This document shows, one piece after another, positions 24,950 through 36,365 of a DNA stretch of 64,000 nucleotides (the stretch's first letter is position 1; the number at the start of each line of letters is the position of its first letter). A program made the translations under genes and the position numbers. This DNA is from Adiantum capillus-veneris (lineage: Eukaryota > Streptophyta > Polypodiopsida > Polypodiales > Pteridaceae), in NCBI GenBank assembly GCA_014529385.2, contig CM043952.1, positions 158,689,557 through 158,753,556 of the forward strand. The letters run 5' to 3'. A model generated the notes under the pieces. It saw only the letters and a program-made list of their open reading frames with translations, was not told the origin of the DNA and did not search any database.

Positions 24950-27906
24950 GCAAACCATTCTGAGGTTAAACTCTTCGTGAGAGAATTTGCAAGATTCTCA
25001 TCCATATGAACCTTAATTATCTCGATATACTTGCTAGCTAGTATACCCTGTATCACATGATACATGAACTCTATGTGTTTCAACTTAGATTGAAACACGG
25101 GGTTCTTTGCTAACGCAATAGCACTTTATCACAATGTAGCAAGGTCTCCCACTAGACGAGCTAACCATACAACTTTCTTGCTATCACCAAAAACTGCAAC
25201 ATACTATGCCTCCGTGGTGGAAGACAAAAGTGCAATCTTAGAGACATGATCTCCATGATACAACTGCTCAAGAAAGTAAGAATACATAGTCAGACATGGA
25301 AGTCAACTATCCACACAACTCGCATAGTCCGCATCCATGTAACCACTATGGATGCATCATTGTTCCCAAAACGTAAGCACTTGCTTGTTGTACCCTTAAG
25401 GTATCTCAAAATGTGTTTCATTGTCTCCCGGTGCTTCTTGCCAGGATTTACCATAAATTTGTTAACAACTCCCACTGCAAAAGCAATGTTTGATCTAGTG
25501 GCTACCATGGCGTATATAAGACTGTCCATTATTGCCGAGAATATGACATCTTTGTCATTTTCACTTTCTCAATATCAAATTTAGGAGCATCGTTCTTGAT
25601 AAGTTTTGCATATACATGCATTTGCTACTCAATGTATCTTTCCCTCCCTGCATATTAAAACATTGCAAGAACGTGTGGATACGTTTCTGAAGATAGCTCT
25701 AGTATTCAACGTTTCCTATCCCTCTTGATATGCATACCAATAAAGTGACTTGCATCTCTAAAATGCTTCATAGAAAACTGTGTGGCAAGTGACTTATTTA
25801 ATATGTCAATCTCGTCTTTATACTTCTCGGCAATGAGCATATCATCGACATAAAGTATGAAGGTGATAAGTGAACCATCGTTTAACTTCTAGGTATACAA
25901 GAAGTCATCTTCTTGGCTCCGTATATAACCTTGAGACTGCATGTACTTGTCAATTTTTTAGTATCATTGCTTTGGGCCTTGCTTTAGGCTATACAATGCC
26001 TTACACACTTTACACACCAATTTTTTCCTCGTAGGCTGTTCAGTTTTAATTTTAAAACCTTCTAGTTGTTTCGTGTAGAAGTCTTCTTCTAGATCCCCAT
26101 GAAGGAAAGTTATCTTCACGTCCATCTGGATAAGTTTCATGTTCTTAGTGGCTACTAATCCAAGCACAAGACGCAATGTAGTGATCTTGACTACTAGAGA
26201 GAATATCTCATCAAAGTCCACGTTTTTCTTCTGCTTGAATCCTTGAGCAACCAATCTAGTCTTATACTTAGGCTGGGGATCTTTTGCCATGTATTTCTCT
26301 TATACACCCATTTGCAAGGCAAGACTTGTCTTCCCTTTGACAATTCTGTCAATTTTCAAGTCTCATTTTTCATAAACAAATAATACTCTGATTACATTGC
26401 CTACTCCAACTTCATGCTATCTTCCATCTAAATAGCCTTCTAGTAGTAGGAAGACTCTCCGTAGAGTCAATGAACAACAAGTAGTCTAACCCTGGCTAGA
26501 AACGCTCAATGACATGAGAGAACTGATTAGATCTCCTCACTGCTTGATTGTTGGACTCTATTCTCTCTAGAGCACTACGAGTGTTAGGAACATTACTAGT
26601 AGACTAAGCTCCTTGTTTGATCTCACTTGAGGCTACACCCTTGAATATAACCTTGCGATAACCTCTTTGACATCTTGTATGTGCATCTTCTACGATAACT
26701 TGTGAGATGTGAATGAATTTCTAGATTCCAGATGATACCCATCTCTCCATCTGCACCATATCAAATGAAGATACATTTGTGTAATTTAGGGTCTAGCTTC
26801 TTGCATAGATCTTTAGGGATATGCAAAAATGCCTCACCCCCAAATATACGTAATATGTCGTAGTTTCGCTTCTTGCCAGTCCACTTCTCCTGCAAAATGG
26901 AATACTAGAAAATTGATTGATGGTGTAAATTGTTGTCATAACAGTCTCTCCAAAACTCTGCAAATAAGTTTGTCATACACAACATGGTTGTGACTCTCTA
27001 TTGGATTTTCCTATTCATATGCTCCACAATACCATTTTGAGCAAGTGCGTACAGCATAGTAGATTGTTGTCTAATGCCTCTTTTGCTACAGAAAGTCTGG
27101 AATTCAGTGAAGATGCACTCTCTCCTCTTATCAGTGTGCAAAGCCTTCAGTTTCTTGCAAGGCTGGTTCTCTACCGTTGCAAGGAATTTTTGAAACGTAG
27201 CAAAAATTTCGCCTTTCTCTTCAAAAGAACGACCCACACCTTCCTAGTAGAGTCATCTATGAATGTTAGAAAATCTATTTTTTTTCTCTTCAAGAGGTAG
27301 ACCTACACCTTCTTAGTAGAGTCATCTATGAATGTTAGGAAATATATTCGTCTTTCTCTTCAAGAGGTAGACCCACACCTTCCTAGTAGAGTCATCTATG
27401 AATGTTAGAAAATATAATACCCTCTAGATATTTAGGCGGCATAGACCTACATAGAACACTATATACTAAGTTTAGATGATTCCCTGACTCTCTATTCAAT
27501 GGCGAAGAGATAATCGTAATCTGTTTGGCATAAATGCAATGCTAACACAAGCTAAAATCAAAATAATTTAAGACACGTACGTAGCACAAATGTTGAAGTT
27601 GTTTCATTCCTTTCTGACTCATATGATTAGGCCGACTATGCTACAAAACTCAATAGAAGGCAACTCGGCAACATAAATTAAACTCTCCTTCATAGAAGAG
27701 ACATAGAAAGAGTACAATGAGCCACACTTTTGGCCCTTCAAAATTACCAAAATTTTCTTGCAAATCATCCAGGAACTATTGCCAAAAACTGTAGTATATC
27801 CTGAATAATCAAGCTGACCGACGGACACTAAGCTCTTAGTCAACTTTGACACATGGCTGACACCTTGAAGCATAAACTTAGTGCCATTGTGCATACATAA
27901 CTTCAA
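24950..27906 (-). pseudogene. Element A pol remnant: GAG-pre-integrase, integrase, RT, RNase H
   Basis: Recognisable blocks in minus-strand order are: 27906-27619 GAG-pre-integrase (L-C-M-H-N-G-T-K-F, V-S-K-L-T-K-S-L-V-S-V-G-Q-L-D); 27237-26998 integrase core, with the D-N-G-G-E region decayed to D-K-R-R-E and a changed N-G-I-V-E-H-M-N-R; 26290-25964 RT (L-V-A-Q-G-F-K-Q-K, V-D-F-D-E-I-F, Q-M-D-V-K); 25529-25290 RT end (A-T-R-S-N-I-A-F-A-V-G-V-V, I-L-R-Y-L-K-G-T); and RNase H text to about 24950. Frame changes and stops separate them. All steps of retrotransposition would be lost. Confidence 0.8.
27215..27416 (-). repeat. Triplicated ~68-bp segment inside element A integrase
   Basis: Three consecutive copies of a segment with CACACCTTC(C/T)TAGTAGAGTC, then ATCTATGAATGTTAG and a CTCTTCAA(A/G)AG run. 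It corresponds to the integrase text after the first catalytic aspartate (F-I-D-D-S-T-R in element B). The expansion destroys the domain spacing. Confidence 0.85.
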
Positions 27907-27913
27907 AAACGCA

Positions 27914-28863
27914 GCAATTAACCATTACACACATCAAATATACAGTCAAAAATTGAATTAATCATGCACATTAAGCACTTTTTAGGCACACACACACTCT
28001 AATATAATTGGCAGTTTTTACCAATCTTTAGGTGCACACACAAAAGGGTTAATCTTGTCGAAATGTCGAAATTACAATGTGATTTCACAAATCTCTAATT
28101 GGGCATGACCACAACACAAATCAATCATCACAATTGAAAAATCATTAAGCACACATTGATTTTTAGGTGCACAAACAAAGACAAAATAGTGTACACACAC
28201 CTAAAATAAGGTATACACACACTCAATTAGAATGCACGCACACTTGATTTTAGTGCACACACATTTATAATTGACCATTCAAACGTGCAACTAGATCAAT
28301 TAGACACACGATTAGCAACGCACATTCACCCATTAGCAAATGAACTTGTCAATTTCATACGCTACCAAATCTGAAAAATTTCGGCATTATGACGGTATGA
28401 AAATGAACAATTCAAAATTTTCAAACCATAACATAGCATCAACATTGCATTGCAATTAACATAGCATCAATATTGCATTGGCATTGCATCATCATGGAAT
28501 CTCTACACAATTCTACACATGTTTAGAGTTTAGGGAGGTTGAGAATACCACCTTGATTACCTTTCCAATGAAGATCGATTGACGGTTGAAAGGTCCAATC
28601 CGTAGAAGCAAATTAGTGTGTAAGCTAGCAAAATTAGTGAAATTAGCAATAAGTTAGTGTGAAATTAGAGTGTATAAACACACAATTGACAAAATACGAT
28701 GAAAAATTAGGGAATAATGAACACATTGCTTCATGCACACAAATCCAAAATCCAAAAAAACATAAACACACAAGTGAAATTAGTCATGAAATTAGTGGGA
28801 AAACAATCCGATTATGCCACAATTACACTAGCGCAGGCCATTGTCCCCAGCAATGGCGTCAAA
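27914..28863 (-). repeat. Element D leader region, left copy
   Basis: It matches 42795-43705 along its whole length. Shared text includes TTAAGCACTTTTTAGGC, GGCAGTTTTTACCAATC or AGCAGTTTTTACCAATC, and AAAGGGTTAATCTTGTCGAA. It is rich in CACACA on the + strand. At the boundary with the LTR, AATGGCGTCAAAT is the reverse complement of a gypsy-type primer-binding site. No coding potential seen. Confidence 0.7.
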
Positions 28864-29762
28864 TATTGAGGGTTCCATAGTTGCATAGCTCCAATGACCA
28901 ACAAAATTATCAATCCGGAGGGATGAGCTACCCGGCTAGGGCATGGAAACACTCACACAATTAGTGAGCTAATCATGACAATACGAATGGTGACTCTAAT
29001 AAGTGAGCTTCTTGGCCAATGGAGGAGCTAAGCCACGATGATAGGCAATCTCCACATCCACTTCCTTTCACCTCTAATCAACCCAATCACACACACTAAC
29101 GATTGCAAGACGCACACAACACTAATCCTATTATGTAACACACTAATCACAAGCACACACACATCAATCTATAGAGCACCACACTCCAATCAAACTTACA
29201 TGCACACACAAGCAAAAGAGGGCAATTACACAAGATTAGAGAGGGATTAACCACTAATTAGTTACGATCTAGCTAATCAACGCATCATAGGCAATCACAA
29301 GAAGCATGAAAGAGGCATAGTGAAAGAGAATTAAACATTGATTAGTGTTACTCAAGTCACATGAGCAAGGAGAAGCTCAAGGAATCCATAGCCACACACC
29401 TCAAGAGCTCTCACCAAAGAGTGCTCTCGACAAATGAGCTTGAGAACCCTAATTTCTTTTATACACTTATATACCTAGGGTAAAAATATGCAATATCCGG
29501 GCGTCCAAGGCCTTTAGGACTCCACCACTTACTAAATCTGCAACCTAGACACACTAACTAACATGTTCTTTACAGCTTGGAACTCCCATTGAACCCGTAA
29601 CACATTAAAAATATTACAATGGCTTGAAATAAATCAAGAATATACAATCCATGACCATTTTGGAAAAATGTGAAAAATGTGAAACCCCAATCGTTACTGC
29701 TTCTTCATGTTGATCTTTGATGTGCATCCGTACGTCTTCGGTCTTTAGCAGCTCCTATTAAC
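28864..29762 (-). mobile_element. Element D LTR, left copy
   Basis: It aligns with 43706-44612 from TATTGAGGGTTCCAT (TGTTGGAGGTTCCAT in the other copy) to GCTCCTATTAAC. It lacks the last ~20 bases present in the right copy. The + text ATATACCTAGGGTAAAAATA and the CACCTCAAGAGCTCTCACC block are shared. Several visible substitutions show that the copies have diverged. Confidence 0.7.
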
Positions 29763-31231
29763 TTCAAAAAGATGTTGTAGCTATAAAAGCATATAACATG
29801 GCTTTGCAAGCTGGCGCCCCTTTAAGAATGATTTTCGTTGATGAGGATATGTGCTCTCATCTTATTGTGCACTATGCATGAGTGTTGGACTCTACGACAC
29901 TCCACCATGATTAAGTTAATAGACTTCAACTCTTATGCTCATCTCATCCAGCATGAGAGACTTGACTTAGGTATGCTCAACTCTTCCAGCTTAAGCGTAA
30001 GCCTTATAACTACGACTCTTAGCACAGAGTTTAGAATGACTTGAAGCTTTGAGACTAATGCTTTGCTCATTTTATGCCTTAGCAGCTCGACTCTGAATAT
30101 GCCAAAGAGTGTGTTTTGCACCTTGGCGACTTGACTTTTTACATTCTTGTGCTTACTATAAATATTTATTCAGGTAAAAGTAATATTGAATCCTCAAAAA
30201 GAGGATTAGAGAAGGACCAAGCTAGCATTGAAGGTTTCTTTTGCCATACCTGTTTTATATTCTTCGAATCTGCATTTACGTGCGTTGGGTTGTTGTTCTT
30301 TGACTATGAGGACTCCATTATCTGTCTGATTCTCCAATTAGGCATGTTGATAGGAGTCTTTGACATTGTTGTAGGCCTCTGTTCCATGTCGGTATTTGTC
30401 TTTTGACTAAGGAAGACTTAGGAATCCAAATCTCTCGATGACCTTTGTAGTTCCATTTTTGACTTTGCTTCGCTCTAGGTCTTGTTGAGCTTTTGAGATC
30501 TTCATGCAGTTCTGGTGTAGTTGTAGTTGACTTGTGGTTGATTGGTAGCCAAATCTTTGTACAACCTGTGTAAAATCCTTGTCTAAGAGGAAGACTGTTT
30601 GAGATCCGTCTTTGTTCTGTATCCTCTTGAGAGTATCTTCTTGAGAGTATCCGTCTTCGTTCTGTATCCTCTTGAGAGTTGTGGTAGATTTTAGCATCTT
30701 TCAATGTTGTTCTGTTGTATACCTGCTTCTTTGGTATCCTATGACATTGTCGAGGTTGATACCTGGTGGGCCTTTTTTCTTGGGAGGGACTTGATGTTAC
30801 TTCATATGATCTAACCTACGGTTTTGGCACCCATATTTGTCTGTTACCTCTACAGTACTCATGTTCCTTCAAGCTCCATTCTGATGCTATCCATCCCATG
30901 TGTTTGTTTTTCTGTGTTGATTTCCTGTCCTTAATCCAAACCGGATCATTGACTTTGACTAAACTACTCGGAACAAACACTTGCTTGACTATATTTTGCT
31001 TTCTTGAGTACTTTGACTGAAATATCTTTGCTTTTTTGGGTGTCTTCCTAGAGGTTTCAGTTGGGTCAGCAATGACTTGAAGTTTTGAAACCCTGGCTTG
31101 CTTGAAGAAGCTGATCCATGAGGGTTCTTTGATGTAGAGGCATATGCTATCACACCTTTTGTGCTAATCAATGGTAGTTCTACTTTAACTTTACCTTTGT
31201 CTGCAAGATTTGTCTTTGATTCTTGTGATTT
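29763..31231 (-). other. Element D internal region downstream of protease, no RT recognised
   Basis: This is where reverse transcriptase would be expected. I found only short frames, such as a Q-E-D-T-rich local repeat at about 30600-30680 (T-L-K-R-I-Q-N-E/K-D-G). None carries RT, RNase H or integrase motifs. The coding part was deleted or the element never had it. Confidence 0.4.
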
Positions 31232-31657
31232 CTACAACTTTGAATGTAGCATTAAAGATACCTGTAAATGTTGCTGGCTACCTCTTGGAAAAGAGAGTAT
31301 TAGCATCTTATCTTCTTTGTAGGCCTTGTGTTGGTCTAACCACTGATGTCCAAGGATGATATCTGCATGCATGTCTTTTGAAGGCTTCACCTGAAACATT
31401 ACCTGCTCTTCATGAGTTTGGATGGTAAGAGTAGCAACCATTTCTTTTTTACCTATATGCAAACCTAGCATTGTTTTGCTATCATGTTTGCATTGAGTAA
31501 TCTCTAGAATGCTATGAATGTTGTCTGCAACCATATTGAACTTTGCTTCTTTATCCAGTAGAGCATTGCATCTGACACTTGCTCCTTTTGTACTGCTGAG
31601 AACTATAGTCATTCTTGTTGTTGGTTCTAGTGAAGATCTTTGTTCAACTTTTGCCAT
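31232..31657 (-). pseudogene. Element D retropepsin-like domain
   Basis: A 141-residue frame has N-A-L-L-D-K-E-A-K-F-N in the position of the retropepsin D-T/S-G-A-x-x-N/F motif. About 65 residues later comes A-D-I-I-L-G-H-Q-W-L-D-Q-H, the I-L-G-x-x-W/F-L second signature. The order and spacing fit an aspartic protease of a Ty3/gypsy or pararetrovirus-like polyprotein. The catalytic D-T-G is changed to D-K-E, so it would be inactive. It lies downstream of the zinc knuckle at about 34.1 kb, as in a gag-protease polyprotein. Confidence 0.55.
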
Positions 31658-31995
31658 GGTCTCATCTTGATCTAATTGTGTCTCTATGGAGTGTGACTTG
31701 AGACTCTGTTTTTTATCCGACTTTCACCAACTGATTTTGTTGGCAATGACTGATTGATCTTTGGACTTCTTATTGTTTCCTGGTTGTCTGCAATTTTGAA
31801 CTTCTTTACTTTTGGCTTTGGTGGCATTCTCTGCTCAATAGCTATCATGGTTTTCCTTTGCTCTGTTTGATCTGCACTTGCTATTGCCTAATTTGCTTTA
31901 TGCTCTTATGAAGTTCTGTTTGATGGAGATAAATCATCTTCAACAGATCTGCTTTAATATCAGTTTCCATTTAAATTGTGCTTGAGGACATTGTG

Positions 31996-33357
31996 CTATC
32001 GTTCGTAGGTGACCACTCTTGGTCTTGATTCTTTGTTGTCTCTGAAGAGTGTATCTTCATTGAAGTTTGTATCTCTAGAACCTTTTGGGCCATTGGAATT
32101 CCCATTATGATGTCGTCTGGCATATCCTTTGATGTGATCACGTGGAATTGAACTGTGATGATTTGTAAACATATTTGAATGGCGGTGGAGATGATTCCCT
32201 AGCATTCTGCTCATTTGTTTCCTGATATGCTCACAAATTCAGGAGCATCTTTCAGTTGTGGTTGGCTACATCTTTTCCAAGTGCGAAAAGACATGAGGTT
32301 CTTGTCTAGCTGAAAATGTAGCTTTACTTCTCTTGACAGCTTTTGTTCATTCTCACCAACAATGTTGCACTTGATCATCTTAGGAATTCGTATCCAAATT
32401 AACTACTTTTGTTGTGGCAGTGTTCTTTGGTTGAGCTTTATTTGCATTTTCTTAGCTTTGACCACCGATTTCAATTGATGTTGACTCCATTGGCTGTAAT
32501 ATTGTACTTTTTGCTTGTAATTGTTGAGCATTATTTGCGTACATCTGAGTAACCTTTGATCTTAAAAGATCCATTGTACTATCTGATAGAGTCTGTCTCT
32601 TTGAAGGAGATTTTGGTGGTGACCTTTGTGTATCCTTCTAGACTTTAGCTTTCCTTGATTTTGAATTTTCTATCATCTGTTCTGGCAGCTTGAGGCTTTG
32701 CATCATCTTTAGATAGACTTTATTCGGGCCATCCATAGCGGTTTGTACAAGGTTGTGATCTTGCTGATATTTGTTACCATGTGCATCTTGATATGCATAT
32801 GTGAATTTGATCACATGTAACTGTTTGAACACTATGGGATTTGTCCACTTTTGACTTTGATTTGTGGAGATCAGGTGAAACTTTTGTCCTTGATGATCTT
32901 CATAGAGGCATGTATTTGTAAACTTTGATGGAATCTCGTCAATTGGAAACTTCCAACAACCATATGATCTTTCAATGGTTTTTGCTTTGAAGGGGTCCGT
33001 TGACTAGAGACTCTAGGGCTTCTAACTGACATTGCGATTCCTGGTACATAAGCAAAGCTTGATGGATTTACAACTCCCCCCTTCCTAGGGTGATCACTAT
33101 AGCCTGCTTCATTATGAGAGTTCAAAACTATTTGGTTCTGGTTTAGTCTCACCTTTTGGGATTGTGAAGTAAGTTACACTTTGGGTAGCACTGTTGATGG
33201 TTGGCATCTGTAAACCTTCATCATAGTTTCCTATGTATCTCCTTGAAGCATGACAAATTATTCCCCAAGGCAAGCTATAGATAGCATTATCTTTGCCCTG
33301 ATATTGTCTATCCCATGGGTCTCCTATGATATGAGCTTCTATGGTTTCAGGACCCAA
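31996..33357 (-). pseudogene. Element D polyprotein, central part, unassigned
   Basis: Broken frames here include 33112-33357, with G-P-E-T-I-E-A-H-I-I-G-D-P-W-D-R-Q-Y-Q-G and S-L-P-W-G-I-I-C-H-A. Others are 32871-33152, 32638-32832 and 31996-32214. The phrase D-P-W-D-R-Q-Y-Q-G-K-D resembles Q-R-R-Y-K-G-Q-D at 34.2 kb, suggesting an internal repeat or a composition bias. Composition is protein-like and not random. I cannot name the family. Confidence 0.35.
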
Positions 33358-33465
33358 GGAATCATAGATGCTAGACTCTCGTCTATATCTACGACTGTTT
33401 TGGTCAAAGTATATGCTTGTTTGGTTACAACGTCGAAGCTTTATTTTTGATGGAGGAGATTTTGG

Positions 33466-33840
33466 CTATGAACAGATTTTTGGGTTCACTCGGGTAATAT
33501 CCTTCATTTCTAGAGAGGGGCTATAATAGATTCTTTCCTCTGAAATGAACCATCCTTTCTGATCTATCACTGGACACACTTCTATGAGTTGGTATGTGGG
33601 TCGTTCAAACACTGGTTGATCCTTTTTGTACATTTTTCCTTTTTGGTCTACATAGTGTGCATAAGAATTATGGGTGCCATACAATGCTAACAACATTCTG
33701 TTTGATGTGTCCCTTAGACTCGTGAATGATTGCACACGTGTGGTAGTGGATGGAGAATCATTTGCAAATTTAACAGTCTTTTCAACATTCGGTGATATCT
33801 GGACACCTTGACCAAATTCATGCAAGAAGTTGTTGTTCAA
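33466..33840 (-). pseudogene. Element D polyprotein segment, unknown domain
   Basis: A 124-residue frame, M-N-N-N-F-L-H-E-F-G-Q-G-V-Q-I, then R-M-L-L-A-L-Y-G-T-H-N-S-Y-A-H-Y-V-D and K-G-W-F-I-S-E-E-R-I-Y-Y. It has good protein-like composition, follows the zinc knuckle in the same orientation, and has no motif I can assign. The adjacent frame at 33112-33357 probably continues it. A capsid-like or accessory domain of an LTR element or an integrated pararetrovirus are both possible. Confidence 0.35.
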
Positions 33841-33999
33841 AGAATCAATTTTAAGCTTTTCAAGTGCCTGTGCATCTTTATGCTAATTTTGAACTTGTAG
33901 GTTTTTACTGGTGCTTCTAACGGTAATGCAGAATCATCTGATTGCATTAAAAGTAGATGCACTTACATCTAGATTCACATTTCCAATTTGCTCTGTGTC

Positions 34000-34260
34000 C
34001 TGATTGGCAGTTGATGTGTCCTTGTTGTTTGGATTTCTTGGACAATCTTCAAAAAAAAGTCCACCTTTTCATCCACAATCTGAGCAATACGCCATGACTG
34101 GTGGTATTTCATTTGATTTTGTCATGTGAAGCTCTAGCTTAGAAGTTTTTGTTTCTGTGCTTGCCAAGTTGTTGGCATCTTCTTTTAGAACACTAAGCAT
34201 CAAGATATAGACTGTTCCATCTTGACCTTTGTATCGTCTTTGGTTTGGTTCTCCCATTAA
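34000..34260 (-). pseudogene. Element D zinc-knuckle segment of Gag
   Basis: The minus frame from 34257 reads G-E-P-N-Q-R-R-Y-K-G and later M-A-Y-C-S-D-C-G, a TGA stop, K-G-G-L-F-F-E-D-C-P-R-N-P. This is a CCHC-type knuckle in which the histidine position holds glycine and a stop falls inside. The motif marks the nucleocapsid part of Gag and sets the minus orientation of D. Confidence 0.5.
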
Positions 34261-34879
34261 ACTCGTTCATATTGGTTGATCTATTGGATCTTGCAAATTC
34301 TGGTTTTCGGTTATAGATCTGACCATTGTAATCCATGTACAATAACGGTGATTGCATATGCACCAATTGTATGTTTTGCTAGCTTGTGCAGATTTTGGAT
34401 AAACACTTGGGTTGACTTTCTAAACTTCTATCTGTGCTTCATCTTTGAGCTTGCAATACCTAGCTCCACTGAAGTCTGGGAACATCTGGGAGTTCTCTGA
34501 ATCTTACTTTACTCTGATCAATAAGATCGTGGCTCGTGTGCTGCTTTTGTTGCTCATTAGATATCTATGGCCTTCTGAATCTGCATATAAGACTTTATTT
34601 CCATTGTAGCTATATAGCTATAAAATATGGTCTGTCGCACTTGTACCTCTGTTGCCACTGCTACTGGATTGCTCGGTTGTACTTGAACTCTCGGCTCGAT
34701 TTGATTCCATGTTGGCTTAATCTTTTGAACCGATGAAAACCTGTGCCTTGAACAACCTAATCTGCAATCCACTGTGAATTGTGCCCCTGTTCGTCCAACC
34801 GAAAGCTAATTTGCAATGCAATCACTTGCACCTGCTCGTTTTTGGTCTGCACAATGACTTCTACTCCCTGGCGTTCTTT

Positions 34880-35646
34880 GTTTGAACTGTGGAAAATCTG
34901 TCCAAAATTGAGCTAAAACTGAGACGTTTTTGGCCAAAAAGATTAAGTCCAGTTCCCAAGGATTTTCCCAAAATCTAGCTCAAAATTCTGAGCCTCGATG
35001 AGTTTTACGATTCTAATTTGTCGATTTTTAGCTTGATTTTGACAAATTGAGAAATTTGTCTGCCGCCAACGGCTTTGAATTGCCTGTTTTTTTTTCTTTT
35101 TTCGGATGTTCTTCTGTTGTTTTTGGCTTTTTTGCGGTTTGCTCGGTTTGCGGTGTGTGATTCTCCTGACGGTGTGATTTTTGCTTTTTTGCCTCTTTCA
35201 ACGACTTTTTTTTATTTTTATTAATTTTTGCAAAATTTTGAATTTTCTAAATTTTTTGGTATTTTTATGTTTTTTTGCTTTTTTTGAAAAAGTTTTGATT
35301 TTTAAAGATCTTTTTTGTTAATTTTACAGAATTTTTTGAAGGTTTTATGTTTTTTTTGGTTTATTGGGATTTTTTGGGTAATTTATGATTTTGAATTTTT
35401 GTGAGTTTTTATAAAATTTTCACATTTTTTGTGAATTATCATATCAATTTTTTATTTTTAATGAATTTTTTATAATGTTTTTGATACTTTGGTAAATTTT
35501 TATGAGTTTTCTATTTTTTTGTAATTTTCTAAACCTTTTTTCTTTTTATTTTTTAATGGTTTTTTAATATTGTTTATATGATTTTTAAAGGTTTTTGTGC
35601 TTTTTAAAAAATGATTAAAATAATAATAAAAACTTACCTTTGAATC
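34880..35646. other. Strongly T-rich (+) non-coding leader of element D
   Basis: From about 35090 the + strand is dominated by T runs and TTTTG/TTTTA words (A-rich on the element's own strand). No gene is present. It ends at the 5-bp duplication ACCTG (35647-35651) made by insertion of element B. Confidence 0.6.
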
Positions 35647-35651
35647 ACCTG

Positions 35652-35845
35652 TGAAGGTGCCACGTGAAGCATGTGCGAGTGCAAGTGCGAGAGTAGAGAG
35701 AGACAGATCTGCTTTCGGTGGAGCGCACAACAAGGTTATCGCAGCTCCTTATTCTGTTGTATTAAAGAATAAGTATATAATGGTTAAGTTAGTAGATGGG
35801 TTAGTAGTAAGTGGGATGTCTAGCCAATTGGCCTAAATCCCAACA
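35652..35845 (-). mobile_element. Element B 3' LTR
   Basis: It shares the block from CTCCTTATTCTGTTGTATTA to the CCCAACA terminus with the other LTR almost base for base. Differences cluster in the GAGAGTAGAGAGAGACAGA part. The small number of differences suggests a fairly young insertion. Confidence 0.93.
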
Positions 35846-35914
35846 AACTCCCACTTGAAGGCCAACGCAGACCAAGTGACCTGGTATGTACAACCGTGAA
35901 GCAATCTAGTGGCT

Positions 35915-36365
35915 TCAACCTATACCCATCAACTCACTGCAATGTGTAAACCGCTCCAAAGCTAAGCCTTTCGTCAAAGCATCTACTGGGTTGTTGTCAG
36001 TGTGTACCTTGACCAAATCAATGAGCTTTTTGGCCAAGAAATCTCTCACGAGATGATACCTGACTTCAATGTGTTTCAAATTGGAGTGAAATACGGGATT
36101 CCTTGCCAATGCAAGAGCACTCTGACTATCACAATATATCAATGGAGTCTCCAATGCCAAGATTTTTTACCAAGCGAGATAACCATACAACCTCTTTACT
36201 TGCATCCGATAATGCAACGTACTCTGCTTCCATAGTGGAAGACGACATACCACTCCCACTGCAAAAGCAATGTTTGGCCTTGTGGCTACCATAGCAACCA
36301 TGAGACTGCCAAAGAATATGGTACCTTAGCCATTTCAGCTCGTTCAACATCAGATTTGAGTGCAT
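35915..36365 (-). pseudogene. Element B RNase H remnant
   Basis: Two frames carry the copia RNase H signatures. One is S-S-S-T-M-E-A-E-Y-V-A-L-S-D-A-S-K-E (36365-36129). After a +1 shift the other reads L-I-Y-C-D-S-Q-S-A-L-A-L-A, H-I-E-V-R-Y-H and V-D-A-L-T-K-G-L (36160-35915), ending at TAA/TAG. Between the end of RT (N-I-A-F-A-V-G-V, about 36270) and E-A-E-Y only about a dozen residues remain, where copia has about 80-100. So an internal deletion is present. Confidence 0.8.

Noticed and set aside
35620-35651. Splice-donor-like CAAAGGTAAGT on the minus strand beside element B
   Set aside because: The sequence downstream on that strand is A-rich, unlike plant introns, and no exon of a host gene is recognisable. 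It is treated as chance in the D leader.
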